Assembly: GCA_017309115.1 (NCBI GenBank) | Contig: JAFLEF010000006.1 | Location: 62,001 to 126,000, forward strand | Origin: Verrucomicrobiota bacterium | Lineage (GTDB): Bacteria; Verrucomicrobiota; Verrucomicrobiia; Limisphaerales; UBA9464 | Direction of reading: 5' to 3' | DNA: 64,000 nt | In this document: positions 45,307 to 55,129 of the stretch, in pieces | How the letters are laid out: every line of letters begins with the position of its first letter | Numbering within the stretch: position 1 is the stretch's first letter | The notes under the pieces: model-generated | Databases searched by the model: none | Seen by the model: only the letters and a program-made list of their open reading frames with translations | Told to the model about the DNA's origin: nothing | Made by a program: the position numbers and the translations under genes

Positions 45307-45486
45307 TCATTCCTCACTGGCGCGCTTGCGGGATCGTTCTCCACGCCGCCGCCGCACCGCTTCCCGGAGGAGGAATTCGATCTGCCCGTTGACGCTGCGC
45401 AGATCTTCCTGCGCCCACGCCTCCAACTCCCGCCAGAGTTCCGGATCGACCCGCAAAAGGAAGGCCTTTCGTTCTTCGGACGCCAT
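45307..45486 (-). CDS. small ribbon-helix-helix (Arc/CopG-like) protein
   Basis: A 59-residue protein from ATG 45486. FLLRVDPELWRELEAWA and the following SVNGQIEFLLREAVRRR give a ribbon-helix-helix fold, close to the Arc-like small proteins I recall following SPFH genes in many bacteria. The C-terminal tail is very basic. Likely a DNA-binding repressor of the SPFH cassette (inference). Two bases separate it from the PH-like gene. Confidence 0.75.
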   Translation of the reverse strand: MASEERKAFLLRVDPELWRELEAWAQEDLRSVNGQIEFLLREAVRRRRGERSRKRASEE

Positions 45487-45488
45487 GA

Positions 45489-46019
45489 TCAACGAAGTCG
45501 CTCAGAATTGACCGAAAAGGATCGCAGTCTCTGAAGCGCCACCAGAAAGGCGTCCGGATCATCCGGGGAAACCACCACCACCCGATCCGGAAACCGCAGT
45601 CGGATCGCGCGTTTCGGATCGGTCACCCAGGCGCGGAACCAACCCTCGGAATGGGTCCAAAACCAGCCCACGAAACCCAAGAATCCGCCATTCCCCACCT
45701 TTATTCCAAATCCTTGAAACATACCCGGCGCTTTTTCCACCTGACTTAATCCCGCCAGCGAAATCCGCGTCGTCCAACCCGGCCGCTGTATCTCCAGTCC
45801 ACCCGGCACCAACCGATAACCGCGAACCGCAAAGCCGGCCGTGCCGCCAAAGATCAGGACCACGAACAGAAACGTCAGACCGACCGCGACCTGGTTCTGC
45901 GGGCGATCGGTCAACACCAACAGCGTGACCCCCAGCACCAGGATGCCGCCGGTCACGAGTCCGGTGATCCAACGCACGGATCGTCCCCACGGGGCGGAAT
46001 ACTCAACACGCGGTTCCAT
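45489..46019 (-). CDS. PH-domain-like membrane protein
   Basis: A 176-residue protein with two transmembrane helices (about 17-36 and 44-66) followed by a bacterial PH-like domain (YRLVPGGLEIQRPGW, RAIRLRFPDRVVVVSPDDPDAFLVAL). The C-terminal DRVVVVSPDDPDAF motif is typical of bPH membrane proteins. It lies three bases after the SPFH gene. No enzyme motif seen. Confidence 0.7.
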   Translation of the reverse strand: MEPRVEYSAPWGRSVRWITGLVTGGILVLGVTLLVLTDRPQNQVAVGLTFLFVVLIFGGTAGFAVRGYRLVPGGLEIQRPGWTTRISLAGLSQVEKAPGMFQGFGIKVGNGGFLGFVGWFWTHSEGWFRAWVTDPKRAIRLRFPDRVVVVSPDDPDAFLVALQRLRSFSVNSERLR

Positions 46020-46022
46020 GGC

Positions 46023-46922
46023 TCAGGTGTAGAGAGTCCCGGCGTTGACGACCGGATGCACCTCCGACTCCCCGCAGAGGACCACCATCAGATTGCTGAC
46101 CATGGCCGCCTTGCGTTCGTCATCGAGGTTCACCACGCCTTTCGCCGACAGCTCCGTCAGCGCCATTTCCACCATGCTGACCGCGCCGTGAACAATTTTC
46201 TTCCGGGCAGCAATGACCGCCTCGGCCTGTTGCCGCCGCAGCATGGCGCTGGCGATTTCCGGGGCGTACGCCAGATGAGTCAGCCGCGCCTCCTCCACCA
46301 CGACCCCGGCTTTGGCCAAACGAGCCGACAATTCGCGCTGCAGCGCCGCTGAAACCTCGTCCATTCCACTGCGGAGGGTGATCTCGGTCGTCTCACTGTC
46401 CTCGCCGTGATCGTACGGATACGCGTTGGCCAGATGCCGCACCGCCGACTCACTTTGAACCCGGACATAGTTCTCGAAGTTGTCCACGTCGAAGGTGGCC
46501 TGGGCGGTATCCTCCACCCGCCACACCACCACGGCGGCGATCTCAATCGGACTACCCCGCTTGTCGTTCACCTTAAGTTTATCCCCGGTCAGATTCCGCG
46601 CCCGAAGAGAGACGTTCAATCGGGTCATGAACGGATTGGCCCAGTGAAACCCGCTGCGGCGCACCGTGCCGCGATAACTACCAAACAACACCATCACTCG
46701 GCTTTCATTAGGCTGCGGTGCAAAAAAGCCTCGAGCTCCCAAACCACCCACAAAAAGTGTGATGATTCCAGGAATGATCCGAATGGGGGCAAGCTGAGTG
46801 AAGGCGCTGATGATCAACGCCACGCCGCCAGCAAACAGAGCCAGCACCAGCGGGAGCACCAAGGCTCCACTCAACGTGGTAAAGGGTTGTTCCTGACTGG
46901 GGACTTGAGGAGTGGAGTTCAT
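46023..46922 (-). CDS. SPFH/band-7 domain protein
   Basis: A 299-residue protein from ATG 46922. Two N-terminal membrane segments (about residues 16-62) precede an SPFH domain ([45 protein letters not shown]) and a helical region ending in the [28 protein letters not shown] segment shared by this SPFH subtype. SPFH proteins form membrane rafts that organise partner proteins. Coupled to the PH-like and RHH genes and divergent (166 bp) from the C25-like gene. Confidence 0.9.
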   Translation of the reverse strand: MNSTPQVPSQEQPFTTLSGALVLPLVLALFAGGVALIISAFTQLAPIRIIPGIITLFVGGLGARGFFAPQPNESRVMVLFGSYRGTVRRSGFHWANPFMTRLNVSLRARNLTGDKLKVNDKRGSPIEIAAVVVWRVEDTAQATFDVDNFENYVRVQSESAVRHLANAYPYDHGEDSETTEITLRSGMDEVSAALQRELSARLAKAGVVVEEARLTHLAYAPEIASAMLRRQQAEAVIAARKKIVHGAVSMVEMALTELSAKGVVNLDDERKAAMVSNLMVVLCGESEVHPVVNAGTLYT

Positions 46923-47088
46923 GAACTTGGAGCTATTTGAACGATGTCTTGGTGATATCATTTCAAAATCACCGGTCAAGTCTGAGTCCGGTTCAATTCG
47001 GCAGTTCAGCCAGCTCTCCGAACCGGCTTTTTCGAGGTCCGAATTCTTCCGCGATTGACGCCGCGGGACAAAGACGACTACTGACTGC

Positions 47089-48318
47089 ATGCCCCACGTC
47101 CCTTCCCGGCGCCCTCGTGCCCCGCGAAAGTCTCCAAAACCGCGTGCCCCGAGATCGTCCCGACCTGCCAGATTTGTTTCACCCACTCGAGGGCCGCTTC
47201 CCGCGGAACGAATCCTCGTGGCCTATGCGGCCGGTCAGCGCGACCCCGGGTTGGATGACTACGTCGCCATCATGGCCGGGCACGGCCATGAAGTGCTCGA
47301 ACTGGAAATCGACATCCCGGAACCAGCCGCCGCGCGGAAGCGCATCCGGGCTCATCCGCAGGTCAAGACAGGGAAGATCGGTGGAGTGATCTTGAGTGGC
47401 CGGGGTATTTGTCCCTTCGCCTTCGAACCCCGTTCCGATAGCGGCCCTCTGACCGACTTCTCGGATTTACCGTTCGGAACCGACTTCTCCGGATTCACCA
47501 GCGACGAGCCCTTGGTGGCTGCCCAACTGGCTCGTCACCTGAAGGCCGACCCAGCACCCTATCAACAATCTCAATGGGTGAGTCGCGTCTTCAGCTTTAA
47601 CGCCGCTTTCTTGGAAAACCTGCGAACCACTCAACCCCCGCAAACCAACAATCTCCTAATCGTCAACGCTGACCCCAATTCCGACGATCCCGTCATTCAG
47701 GAGCGCTGGCGGCAGCGTTATTCCTGGTTGGCCGCGGCCCAAAACGCCCGCTTCGCTTTTCGCGGTCTGGATTTCCCCACCGAAGAACTGCTCTCGTATC
47801 TGGAACGGAACCTGACCAACACCACGTTCCTGTCCGTCACCGATCACGGCAACAGCACCAATCTGGAAAACCTGCCCGGGATGCGCAACGGCGCCCCGCA
47901 ACTTCCGTCCCTGCCAGACTTCGTCGAACTCGCCGCCTGCGCCACCGGACGCTGGATGGACGATGCCGCGTTGCCCATGATCAAGGGTTTGGCCGAAACG
48001 TCTTTGGAACGGGGCGCCCTGGCCGTGATCGCTCCCCAATGCTTGCTCGCCTGGAATTTCGCGAGGGGAATTGTCGGCCGGCCCGCCAAGTACGATCCGC
48101 TGACCGACCAGTTCGATCAGGAGATTCACAACATTGCGCCCTGGCTGGATGTGTGGCCGCGCCAAGGAAGCATTGGAAGAGCCCTCCAGTTCAGCCTTAA
48201 CGAAACCATCGCGTTCCTGCGGGAGGCCGCCTACTTCGACAACGGCTACCTGCTGCATCAGATTTTTTGCGGCCACAGTTTGTTCGGGGACGGAACTCTC
48301 GAGTTCCAGGGAACCTGA
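47089..48318 (+). CDS. C25/clan-CD-like putative cysteine peptidase
   Basis: A 409-residue protein not assigned with certainty. After an Arg/Pro-rich N-terminus (residues 1-35) come ILVAYAAGQ and a segment resembling the first gingipain subdomain ([21 protein letters not shown]). The key region has TDHGNS (H253) and AACATG (C284), 31 residues apart, followed by [10 protein letters not shown]; in gingipain R the His-Cys pair is 33 apart and followed by a similar GTVAIIAS strand. Thus a caspase-like fold is plausible. No signal peptide is visible, so it may be cytosolic. Alternative: a catalytically dead homologue. Confidence 0.55.
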   Translation: MPHVPSRRPRAPRKSPKPRAPRSSRPARFVSPTRGPLPAERILVAYAAGQRDPGLDDYVAIMAGHGHEVLELEIDIPEPAAARKRIRAHPQVKTGKIGGVILSGRGICPFAFEPRSDSGPLTDFSDLPFGTDFSGFTSDEPLVAAQLARHLKADPAPYQQSQWVSRVFSFNAAFLENLRTTQPPQTNNLLIVNADPNSDDPVIQERWRQRYSWLAAAQNARFAFRGLDFPTEELLSYLERNLTNTTFLSVTDHGNSTNLENLPGMRNGAPQLPSLPDFVELAACATGRWMDDAALPMIKGLAETSLERGALAVIAPQCLLAWNFARGIVGRPAKYDPLTDQFDQEIHNIAPWLDVWPRQGSIGRALQFSLNETIAFLREAAYFDNGYLLHQIFCGHSLFGDGTLEFQGT

Positions 48319-48388
48319 ACCCCACCCAACCCGAACCGCGAAGGCTCCAGCCTTGGCAGAATCCAGTCGACCCCACCACTCTCGCGCC

Positions 48389-49315
48389 ATGCTCACACGC
48401 CCCCTGGGTCGTTCTCCCCTCCACGTATCCGCCCTCGCTTATGGTGGGTGGCGCCTCGCGGGGTCGGAAGGCAGTCCGGCCGCCACCAGTAACGAACCGG
48501 GCATCCGCGCCCTCCACGCAGCGGTCGAGGCCGGTTTCACCTTCTTTGACTTCGCCGACATCTACGCCGGTGGCCGCTGCGAAACGATCTTCGGAGAGGC
48601 CCTCCGCGCCTCCCCCGGACTCCGCAATCGCCTGATCATCGCCACCAAGTGCGGCATTCGGCGCCCTGGCGACAATCATCCGGACGCTCCCTACCGCTAC
48701 GACTTCAGTCGCCCGTATCTGCTCCAATCCGTGGAGGGTTCGCTCCAACGCATGGGTCTGACGGAAATTGATCTGTTGATGCTCCATCGACCGGATTACC
48801 TGATGGATCCCGCCGAAGTCGCCGGAGTGTTTGCTGACCTGCGACAATCCGGGAAAGTCCGCGAGTTCGGGGTCAGCAACTTCCGACCCTCCCAGTTTGC
48901 GGCCCTGCAACAAGCCTGCCCATTTCCCCTGGTGGTGAACCAAGTGGAAATCAGCCTATTCCGGCCGGACTGCCTTGAGGACGGGACTTTGGACCAATGT
49001 CAGGAACGAGGAGTCACCCCCATGGCGTGGAGTCCCCTGGCTCGCGGAGCGCTGGTTCAACCGCCCACGTCGGAACTGGATCTCCGCCGGAGGGCAGTGC
49101 TCACCCGCCTGCACCAGTTGGCCCAGGCGAAAGGCGTCACTCCGGCCGGATTGGCCCTCGCCTGGCTACTCCGGCATCCTGCCGGCATCATTCCGATCGT
49201 GGGCAGCGCCAATCCCCAACGCATCGCGGAGCAAGCCGAGGCTGGGAGCATTCCGCTGAGTCGGGAGGAGTGGTATCAGTTGATGGAAGCGGCCCACGGC
49301 AGTCGGCTTCCGTAA
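48389..49315 (+). CDS. aldo/keto reductase, YdhF-like
   Basis: A 308-residue (alpha/beta)8 barrel oxidoreductase from ATG 48389. Catalytic tetrad positions are seen in FFDFADIYAGG (Asp, Tyr), IIATKCGI (Lys) and DLLMLHRPD (His). GVSNFRPSQ, EISLFRPDCL and IPIVGSANPQR match the NADPH-binding side. The closest pattern is E. coli YdhF. Substrate unknown. Confidence 0.9.
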   Translation: MLTRPLGRSPLHVSALAYGGWRLAGSEGSPAATSNEPGIRALHAAVEAGFTFFDFADIYAGGRCETIFGEALRASPGLRNRLIIATKCGIRRPGDNHPDAPYRYDFSRPYLLQSVEGSLQRMGLTEIDLLMLHRPDYLMDPAEVAGVFADLRQSGKVREFGVSNFRPSQFAALQQACPFPLVVNQVEISLFRPDCLEDGTLDQCQERGVTPMAWSPLARGALVQPPTSELDLRRRAVLTRLHQLAQAKGVTPAGLALAWLLRHPAGIIPIVGSANPQRIAEQAEAGSIPLSREEWYQLMEAAHGSRLP

Positions 49316-49400
49316 CTTCCCAGGAGCATTTCGCGGCGGAAATCGGCCATTTGGCCAGTTCGCCATTGCAGGAACCACGGCAGAAGCGTACCTGAAGGGA

Positions 49401-50150
49401 ATGGACACCTTGGTGGTGGGCCTCCTCGGTTCGCTTGGCTTTGTTCTCGGACTCGCGTTCGCGTTCTTTGTCATTTACCGACACCACCTGCGTCGTTTGC
49501 GCCGGGCCAACCGGCAGCGGGATCCGTTGAGTACCGTGACTCCGGCCCGTCGGCGCCCGTTACCTTTCCACATGCCGCCCCGGTGGCTCGCCATTCGTAG
49601 TTCCAATACGGCCTTGGTTCGTTCGGTCCTCTCCCCCAATTCGGTTCCCGCCACCCCCTGGTCGGAAGCTCTGGCTCGCTGCCGGGAACGCGCCTGGTTC
49701 GTCTCCCCACCCGTGGATGGTTGGACTTTGATTGTTGGCAGTCGGTTGCCGGAGGCCGGCCAGGATGTGGACCACCTCTTTCGTTTTCTCACCCAGCTCA
49801 GTCGGGAACTGGGCGAGGTCCATTTCTACAGCGCCGACCGGGTCTTGAACTTTCATTCCTGGGCTCGGCTGGACGACGGCCGGGTGACTCGGGCGTACGC
49901 CTGGGCGGGCGAAACGCTCTGGAACGAAGGTCGCCCCACTCTGGAGGAACGGCTGCTGGGACTGCGCTGTCGGGCCTATGGAGAAGAGCCGGAACCCCTG
50001 CGGTACGGAGATGTCCCACCGGAATTGCACAACACGGAACGGGTGATTCTTCTCGCCCGCCGGTGGAGCATCGATCCGGTCGCCGCCAGCGAGATCCTGC
50101 TCCATCAGGAGGCGGTCGAATCGGGAAATGAGGACGAAGCCCGCGAATAA
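49401..50150 (+). CDS. hypothetical membrane-anchored protein
   Basis: A 249-residue product I do not recognise. One N-terminal transmembrane helix (residues about 4-26) is followed by a basic stretch (RHHLRRLRRANRQR) and a soluble domain with WTLIVGSRLPEAGQDVDHLFRFLTQLSRELGEVHFY and RAYAWAGETLWNEG. It has no catalytic motif that I can name. Precedes terC on the same strand by 83 bp. Confidence 0.7.
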   Translation: MDTLVVGLLGSLGFVLGLAFAFFVIYRHHLRRLRRANRQRDPLSTVTPARRRPLPFHMPPRWLAIRSSNTALVRSVLSPNSVPATPWSEALARCRERAWFVSPPVDGWTLIVGSRLPEAGQDVDHLFRFLTQLSRELGEVHFYSADRVLNFHSWARLDDGRVTRAYAWAGETLWNEGRPTLEERLLGLRCRAYGEEPEPLRYGDVPPELHNTERVILLARRWSIDPVAASEILLHQEAVESGNEDEARE

Positions 50151-50233
50151 CGGACGGGCTCAGGCAGGAATAAATCCGACCAAAATCGTTTCCGGCGCTG
50201 GAATGACGGGAGAAGTCCGGTAACGTCCGCGCC

Positions 50234-51214
50234 GTGTTTGCCGCCATTTCCGCATGGTACTGGCTTGCCTTCATGGCATTTGTCGTTGTGGCACTCGCCC
50301 TCGATTTGGGCGTGTTCCATCGCGAAAGCCGCCAGGTCCGCTTTAAGGAAGCCCTCGCTTGGACGTCCGTCTGGGTGATCTGCGCACTCCTGTTCGCGTT
50401 GTGGGTGGCGCCCCGATTGATCACCGGCTGGACCTCGGAAAAAACCACCACCTTCCTGACCGGCTACGTCGTGGAGTTGTCCTTGTCGATGGACAACGTC
50501 TTCGTCATTGCCCTGATTTTCCGCTACTTCTCGGTTCCACCGGCCTGGCAGCACCGGGTCCTTTTCTGGGGCATTTTGGGGGCTTTGGTGATGCGCGGGA
50601 TCATGATCCTGGCCGGCGCGGCGTTGATCCAACGCTTCCATTGGACGCTTTACATTATGGGCGCCTTCCTGCTGTACACCGGATTCAAAATGCTCCGGGC
50701 GGGGGGCAATGAGGATTCGATCGAACCCGAACACAATCCGGCCGTCCGCCTGGTCCGACGTTTCTTCCCCCTTTCCCCGCAGTTCGACGGCGAACACTTC
50801 CTTACTGTCCAAAATGGCCGCCGCATGCTCACCCCGCTGGCGTTGGTCTTGATCATGGTGGAAACCACCGATGTGGTGTTTGCGCTGGATTCGATTCCGG
50901 CAATCTTCGGCGTGACGAATGACCCGTTCATCGTTTTCACCTCAAACGTCTTCGCAATCCTGGGTCTGCGTTCCCTCTACTTCGTACTGGCCAGCTTGAT
51001 GGGATACTTCCGCCTCCTCAAATATGGCCTCGCCATTGTGCTCATGTTTATCGGCTTCAAAATGCTCGCGGAACATTGGCTCAAACAGTGGCTCGGAGAC
51101 TATCTGACCAATGTTTCCCTGGGGTTTGTGGTGGGCACCATCATTACGTCCATGCTGGCGTCCGTTCTGTTGGGTGTGCGCGAACAACCGAGTGCGGGCA
51201 AATCCCCCCCATGA
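50234..51214 (+). CDS. terC: TerC family integral membrane protein
   Basis: A 326-residue protein from GTG 50234 with about eight or nine transmembrane helices. The signature ELSLSMDNVFVIALIF and the second VETTDVVFALDSIPAIFGVTNDPFIVFTSN carry the conserved acidic residues of the TerC/Alx group, now seen as Mn2+ or related metal exporters. The 83-bp upstream gap is too short for a yybP-ykoY riboswitch and none is seen. Overlaps the ExoD gene (ATGA). Confidence 0.92.
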   Translation: MFAAISAWYWLAFMAFVVVALALDLGVFHRESRQVRFKEALAWTSVWVICALLFALWVAPRLITGWTSEKTTTFLTGYVVELSLSMDNVFVIALIFRYFSVPPAWQHRVLFWGILGALVMRGIMILAGAALIQRFHWTLYIMGAFLLYTGFKMLRAGGNEDSIEPEHNPAVRLVRRFFPLSPQFDGEHFLTVQNGRRMLTPLALVLIMVETTDVVFALDSIPAIFGVTNDPFIVFTSNVFAILGLRSLYFVLASLMGYFRLLKYGLAIVLMFIGFKMLAEHWLKQWLGDYLTNVSLGFVVGTIITSMLASVLLGVREQPSAGKSPP

Positions 51215-51924
51215 GCGTCACCCCCGCCCGCCTTCCGCCCTCGCCTTCCGGTTCCGGCGAAGCGCGGCCTGGATTTGTCCCGCTCTCGGAACAACTCATG
51301 ACGATCGTCAACTCTGACGACGGAGCCGACCTCACCCTCAATCAACTACTGGCCCGCACCACAGACCGGGGTCCTTACGGACTGATCATTCTCCTGTGCC
51401 TGCCTTTCATGACGCCGGTTTCCCTCCCTGGCGTCAGTAATGTCTTCGGCGTGGTGATTATTTTGCTCGCCTGGCGGATCATGCAGGGCAAGCCCGCGCG
51501 CCTCCCGCGTCGCATCGGAGAACGGAGTATTGAGGGCAAAATTCTCGCCAAAGTCATTCGGGCCAGTATCCGGGTCCTCAAGTTCATCGAAGGTCTCACC
51601 AAACCCCGCGGCTCCGCGTGGATCCGCAGCGGAAATGCCCGGCGGTTTAACGCGGGAGTTCTGATCTTTGGCGGACTCCTCTTGGCCGCCCCCATTCCAC
51701 CGATCATCCCCCTTTCGAATCTAACCCCCGCCGTCGGCATCATCCTGATTGCCGCCTCCATGATGGAAGAAGATGGGCTGGTCGTTTGGTTTGGGTATGG
51801 CGCAACCTTCGCCGCCACGGCATATATTGGCACCTTGATTTATCTTCAGTCAGCTCTCGTGGTGAAACTTTGGCACCAGTATTCGGATCCCGTCGCCGCC
51901 TACCTCCGGGGACTCTTCTCATGA
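51211..51924 (+). CDS. exoD: ExoD family membrane protein
   Basis: A 237-residue protein from ATG 51211, overlapping terC by 4 bp and recJ by 4 bp. GPYGLIILLCLPFMTPVSLPGVSNVFGVVI, WRIMQGKPARLPRRI and PIPPIIPLSNLTPAVGIILIAASMMEEDG define the ExoD family (COG3932), named for an exopolysaccharide effect in Rhizobium; the molecular role is unknown. About four to five transmembrane helices. Confidence 0.88.
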   Translation: MSVTPARLPPSPSGSGEARPGFVPLSEQLMTIVNSDDGADLTLNQLLARTTDRGPYGLIILLCLPFMTPVSLPGVSNVFGVVIILLAWRIMQGKPARLPRRIGERSIEGKILAKVIRASIRVLKFIEGLTKPRGSAWIRSGNARRFNAGVLIFGGLLLAAPIPPIIPLSNLTPAVGIILIAASMMEEDGLVVWFGYGATFAATAYIGTLIYLQSALVVKLWHQYSDPVAAYLRGLFS

Positions 51925-53645
51925 AGTACCGTTGGTCCGTCGCCGAACCCGATCCGCTTCTCTGTCGTCCGCTCGAATCCGCCCTGGGAATCTCCCCGCT
52001 CCTGGCCCACTGCCTCGTCCAGCGGCAACTTTCCGATCCTGAAGCCGCCCGAATCTTCCTCGAGCCTCGGCTCAAATCCCTCTCCGACCCCTTCCGACTG
52101 CCCAATATGGAACGGGCGGTCGAACGACTCTTTGAAGCTCGGGAACGTCGCGAACGCTTGGTCATCTTCGGCGACTACGATGTCGACGGAGTCACGGCCA
52201 CCACCTTGCTCGAAAGCAGCCTTAACTCCCTCGGCTGGCTGGTGGATCACTACCTCCCACACCGGATGGACGAAGGCTACGGACTCAGTCAGGCCGGAGT
52301 CGAAAACTGTCTCGCCCGCTTCCCGGTATCTCTACTGCTGGCCGTTGATTGCGGCTCAACCGCGACCGACCAAATCGGCTGGCTCGTCGAACGGGGAGTG
52401 GAAGTCATCGTGCTGGACCATCATCAGGTCAGCAATCCGCCACCCGCCGCCGTCGCCCTGGTGAATCCGCAACTGGCGCCGGACGATGTCTACCAACCTC
52501 GGGCGCTGTGTTCCGTCGCCCTGGCCTTCAAACTTCTCCATGCGGTCCTCCGCCGGGGACGCGAACTGAGTGCCGAGGTTTTCCTACGCTTCGACCTCAA
52601 ACCGCTGCTGGACCTGGTGGCTCTGGGAACCATCGCTGATCTGGTGCCTTTACGAGGTGAAAACCGGATCCTCGTCACTGCCGGACTAAAACGGTTGGAG
52701 CAAACCGAACGACCAGGCCTGGTGGCGCTCAAAGAAGTCTCCCAGACCCGCTCGCCCATCGGAGTCTACGAAGTTGGTTTTCAGCTTAGTCCCCGCCTCA
52801 ATGCCGCCGGACGCCTCGAGACGGCCGAATCCGCGCTCGAATTGCTGCTGGCCGAAGATCTGGAGAGCGCCCGCCCCCTGGCCCAAGCACTGGACACCAC
52901 CAATCGGGAACGCCAGTCGATCGAACGAAAGATGGCGGACGACGTGGTCGCTTTAGTGCGGTCGAAGTTTCAACCCGAACACGACTTCGTGATCATTGAG
53001 GGCGCCCTGCATTGGCATATCGGCGTGGTTGGAATCGTGGCCGCACGTGTTCTCCGGGAATTCTACCGACCCACCATCATCCTAGGTGGGGACAACGACT
53101 ACTGGCGCGGCTCGGGTCGCAGTGTTCCCGGATTCGACCTCGCCGCCGCCCTGCGCGAGTGCGACGACCTATTGGAAAAGCACGGCGGTCACGCCATGGC
53201 AGCCGGTGTTACTATCCAACCCAATCGCTTGGCTGCCTTACGCGAACGTCTCAACTCCGCAGCCAGGCTCGCGCTGCCACCCGAGATGCTCCGTCCGGAA
53301 CTTCGGCTGGACGCCTCCATTCCGTTGCGGGAACTGACCGTTGACTGCGTTCGCGAACTCATGCGCCTGCAGCCTTTCGGACAAGGCAACCCGGCGCTCC
53401 AGTTTCTGATTCCCCGCGTCACTCTAGCCTCTCCCGCGCAAAAACTGGGTCACGCGCAACAACATTGGAAATTCCGTCTAACCGACGGTCAGTCCTACGT
53501 CGACGCCCTGTGGTGGGGCGCCGTCGAAAGCAAAGAGACAATCCCCCACGGCACGTTCGATGTCGCGGCCGTGCCCCAGGTCGAGGTCTACAACAATCGA
53601 ACCCTGGTTCGTCTCAAGTTCCTGGATTGGCGCCCCTGTTCCTGA
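51921..53645 (+). CDS. recJ: single-stranded-DNA-specific exonuclease RecJ
   Basis: A 574-residue DHH phosphoesterase from ATG 51921. Motif I DYDVDG (residues 85-90), the DHH triad (166-168) with VLDHHQ, and the DHHA1 part with GGHAMAAG are present. The C-terminal OB-fold (ELMRLQPFGQGNPAL to the end) completes the normal length. A 5'-3' ssDNA exonuclease in recombination and repair. Upstream genes overlap it, so its expression is tied to terC and exoD. Confidence 0.95.
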   Translation: MKYRWSVAEPDPLLCRPLESALGISPLLAHCLVQRQLSDPEAARIFLEPRLKSLSDPFRLPNMERAVERLFEARERRERLVIFGDYDVDGVTATTLLESSLNSLGWLVDHYLPHRMDEGYGLSQAGVENCLARFPVSLLLAVDCGSTATDQIGWLVERGVEVIVLDHHQVSNPPPAAVALVNPQLAPDDVYQPRALCSVALAFKLLHAVLRRGRELSAEVFLRFDLKPLLDLVALGTIADLVPLRGENRILVTAGLKRLEQTERPGLVALKEVSQTRSPIGVYEVGFQLSPRLNAAGRLETAESALELLLAEDLESARPLAQALDTTNRERQSIERKMADDVVALVRSKFQPEHDFVIIEGALHWHIGVVGIVAARVLREFYRPTIILGGDNDYWRGSGRSVPGFDLAAALRECDDLLEKHGGHAMAAGVTIQPNRLAALRERLNSAARLALPPEMLRPELRLDASIPLRELTVDCVRELMRLQPFGQGNPALQFLIPRVTLASPAQKLGHAQQHWKFRLTDGQSYVDALWWGAVESKETIPHGTFDVAAVPQVEVYNNRTLVRLKFLDWRPCS

Positions 53646-53748
53646 TCCTTCGCCCCAGGTTCCCGGTGGTCCCATCCATACTCCTCGCACCTTTCCCTCG
53701 CCCCAACCTTGGCACCCGGCCGGTCGACTTGGTTCACTTCAACCCCTG

Positions 53749-54369
53749 ATGATTGCGTTTCTCCATGGCCGCTTGGTGGAGGTCCTTCCGTCGGCCGTAA
53801 CCCTGGAAGTCCAGGGAGTCGGCTACGAAGTCCTCATCCCGCTGTCGTCGTTCGACCGACTGCCGGCCGCGGGCCAGGAGGTGCGCCTGCTGACCCATCT
53901 CGTCGTTCGGGAAGATTCCCACACGCTGTACGGCTTCATGACGTCGGCCGAACGAGATCTGTTCCGACTCCTGATCAACACCGTCTCCGGCATCGGACCC
54001 AAACTGGCCCTCAATGTGTTGAGCGGCGTGAGCGTGGGTTCCTTCAGCGCAGCCGTAGCCGCCGGTGACATCAAAGCGCTCTCCGGCATCTCCGGCGTCG
54101 GTCGCAAAACGGCTGAACGAATGATCATGGAGCTCAAGGATAAGTTGGGGGTCCTGGGCGGATCGCCCGGACTGACCGCGACCCGAGAGGGAGTCCCAAC
54201 CGCTCCGGCGGCAGGCGAAGTCCGCTTGAACGATGCCATCGCCGCCTTGGTGGCCCTGGGATTCAAGCCCGCAGACGCCCAGGCCTCAGTCCGCGGAGCC
54301 ATCACGCTCCTCGGAGAGGCCGCCACGGTGGAACAATTGGTCCGCGCCTGCCTGAAACGCGGCGCCTGA
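53749..54369 (+). CDS. ruvA: Holliday junction helicase subunit RuvA
   Basis: A 206-residue protein from ATG 53749: OB domain I (MIAFLHGRLVEV, LTHLVVREDSHTLYGF), two helix-hairpin-helix motifs in domain II (VSGIGPKLALNVLSG and ISGVGRKTAERMIMEL) and the RuvB-binding domain III at the C-terminus (AIAALVALGFKPADAQ). Binds Holliday junctions and loads RuvB. ruvB and ruvC are not in the window. The 103-bp gap from recJ has no gene. Confidence 0.95.
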   Translation: MIAFLHGRLVEVLPSAVTLEVQGVGYEVLIPLSSFDRLPAAGQEVRLLTHLVVREDSHTLYGFMTSAERDLFRLLINTVSGIGPKLALNVLSGVSVGSFSAAVAAGDIKALSGISGVGRKTAERMIMELKDKLGVLGGSPGLTATREGVPTAPAAGEVRLNDAIAALVALGFKPADAQASVRGAITLLGEAATVEQLVRACLKRGA

Positions 54370-54415
54370 GCCCTTCACCTGCTTGTCCGCTTCACCTTCG
54401 CCCAATCCTTCAAAC

Positions 54416-55072
54416 GTGGCGCACCCTCCCAATCTGGGAGGGAGGATCGCCGCTCGGGCCGTTTGGGCCCTGGCGACCGTGGTCGGCGCCAGCACCCGAT
54501 GGCAACTGACCGATGAATCCAGCCAGTTCGCCCAGGAAGGGCCGGACCAGGCGATCTTCGTCGTGTGGCACAACCGCCAACTGTTGGCGGCCGAAATTTT
54601 TCACCGCTTCGTCCGCAAGAAAAAACCGCAGCGCCGGCTCGCCTCCATCGCCAGTGCCAGCCGCGATGGCGCGATTGCCGCCCGCGTGCTGGAGCTTTCG
54701 GGAGTCCACGCCGCCCGGGGCTCGTCCAGTCGCCGGGGCGCCCGCGCCTTGGTGGAACTGATCTCCCTCGCCCGTCAGGGATTCGATTTGGCAGTCACGC
54801 CGGATGGTCCTAGAGGCCCTCGCTACGAAGTGAAACCAGGGGTGATTGCCCTGGCCCAGCACACCGGATTGCCCTTGGTCCCCATCTCCTACTTCATGAG
54901 CCCTAAGAAAGTCCTCCCCAGCTGGGATGGATTTCAGGTGCCTCTGCCCTTCGGTCGCTGCGAAATCTACGTGGCGTCCGGGATTCAGGTTCCCCGGGAT
55001 CTCGACGAAGAGGGTCGATTGCAAAAAGCGCGGGAACTTCAGGAACAGTTGCGCGCGATTACCAGGGATTAA
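54416..55072 (+). CDS. DUF374 lysophospholipid acyltransferase-like protein
   Basis: A 218-residue protein (GTG 54416; TTG 54383 possible). COG2121/DUF374 pattern: WHNRQLLAAEIF, SRDGAIAARVLELSGVHAARGSSSRRGARAL and TPDGPRGPRYEVKPG, which together form the LPLAT-like core in which SxDG replaces the classical Hx4D. Likely an acyltransferase of envelope lipids. N-terminal amphipathic or weak membrane helix. Precedes kamA by 57 bp. Confidence 0.85.
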   Translation: MAHPPNLGGRIAARAVWALATVVGASTRWQLTDESSQFAQEGPDQAIFVVWHNRQLLAAEIFHRFVRKKKPQRRLASIASASRDGAIAARVLELSGVHAARGSSSRRGARALVELISLARQGFDLAVTPDGPRGPRYEVKPGVIALAQHTGLPLVPISYFMSPKKVLPSWDGFQVPLPFGRCEIYVASGIQVPRDLDEEGRLQKARELQEQLRAITRD

Positions 55073-55129
55073 GCCGCTTGAACCGCGCCTTGACGCTCCC
55101 CCCTTCCCCCGTAGCTTCGCCGCACTGAC

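Noticed and set aside
50151..50233. Possible yybP-ykoY manganese riboswitch before terC.
   Set aside because: Only 83 bp are available and the conserved GGGGAGUA-type elements are absent.
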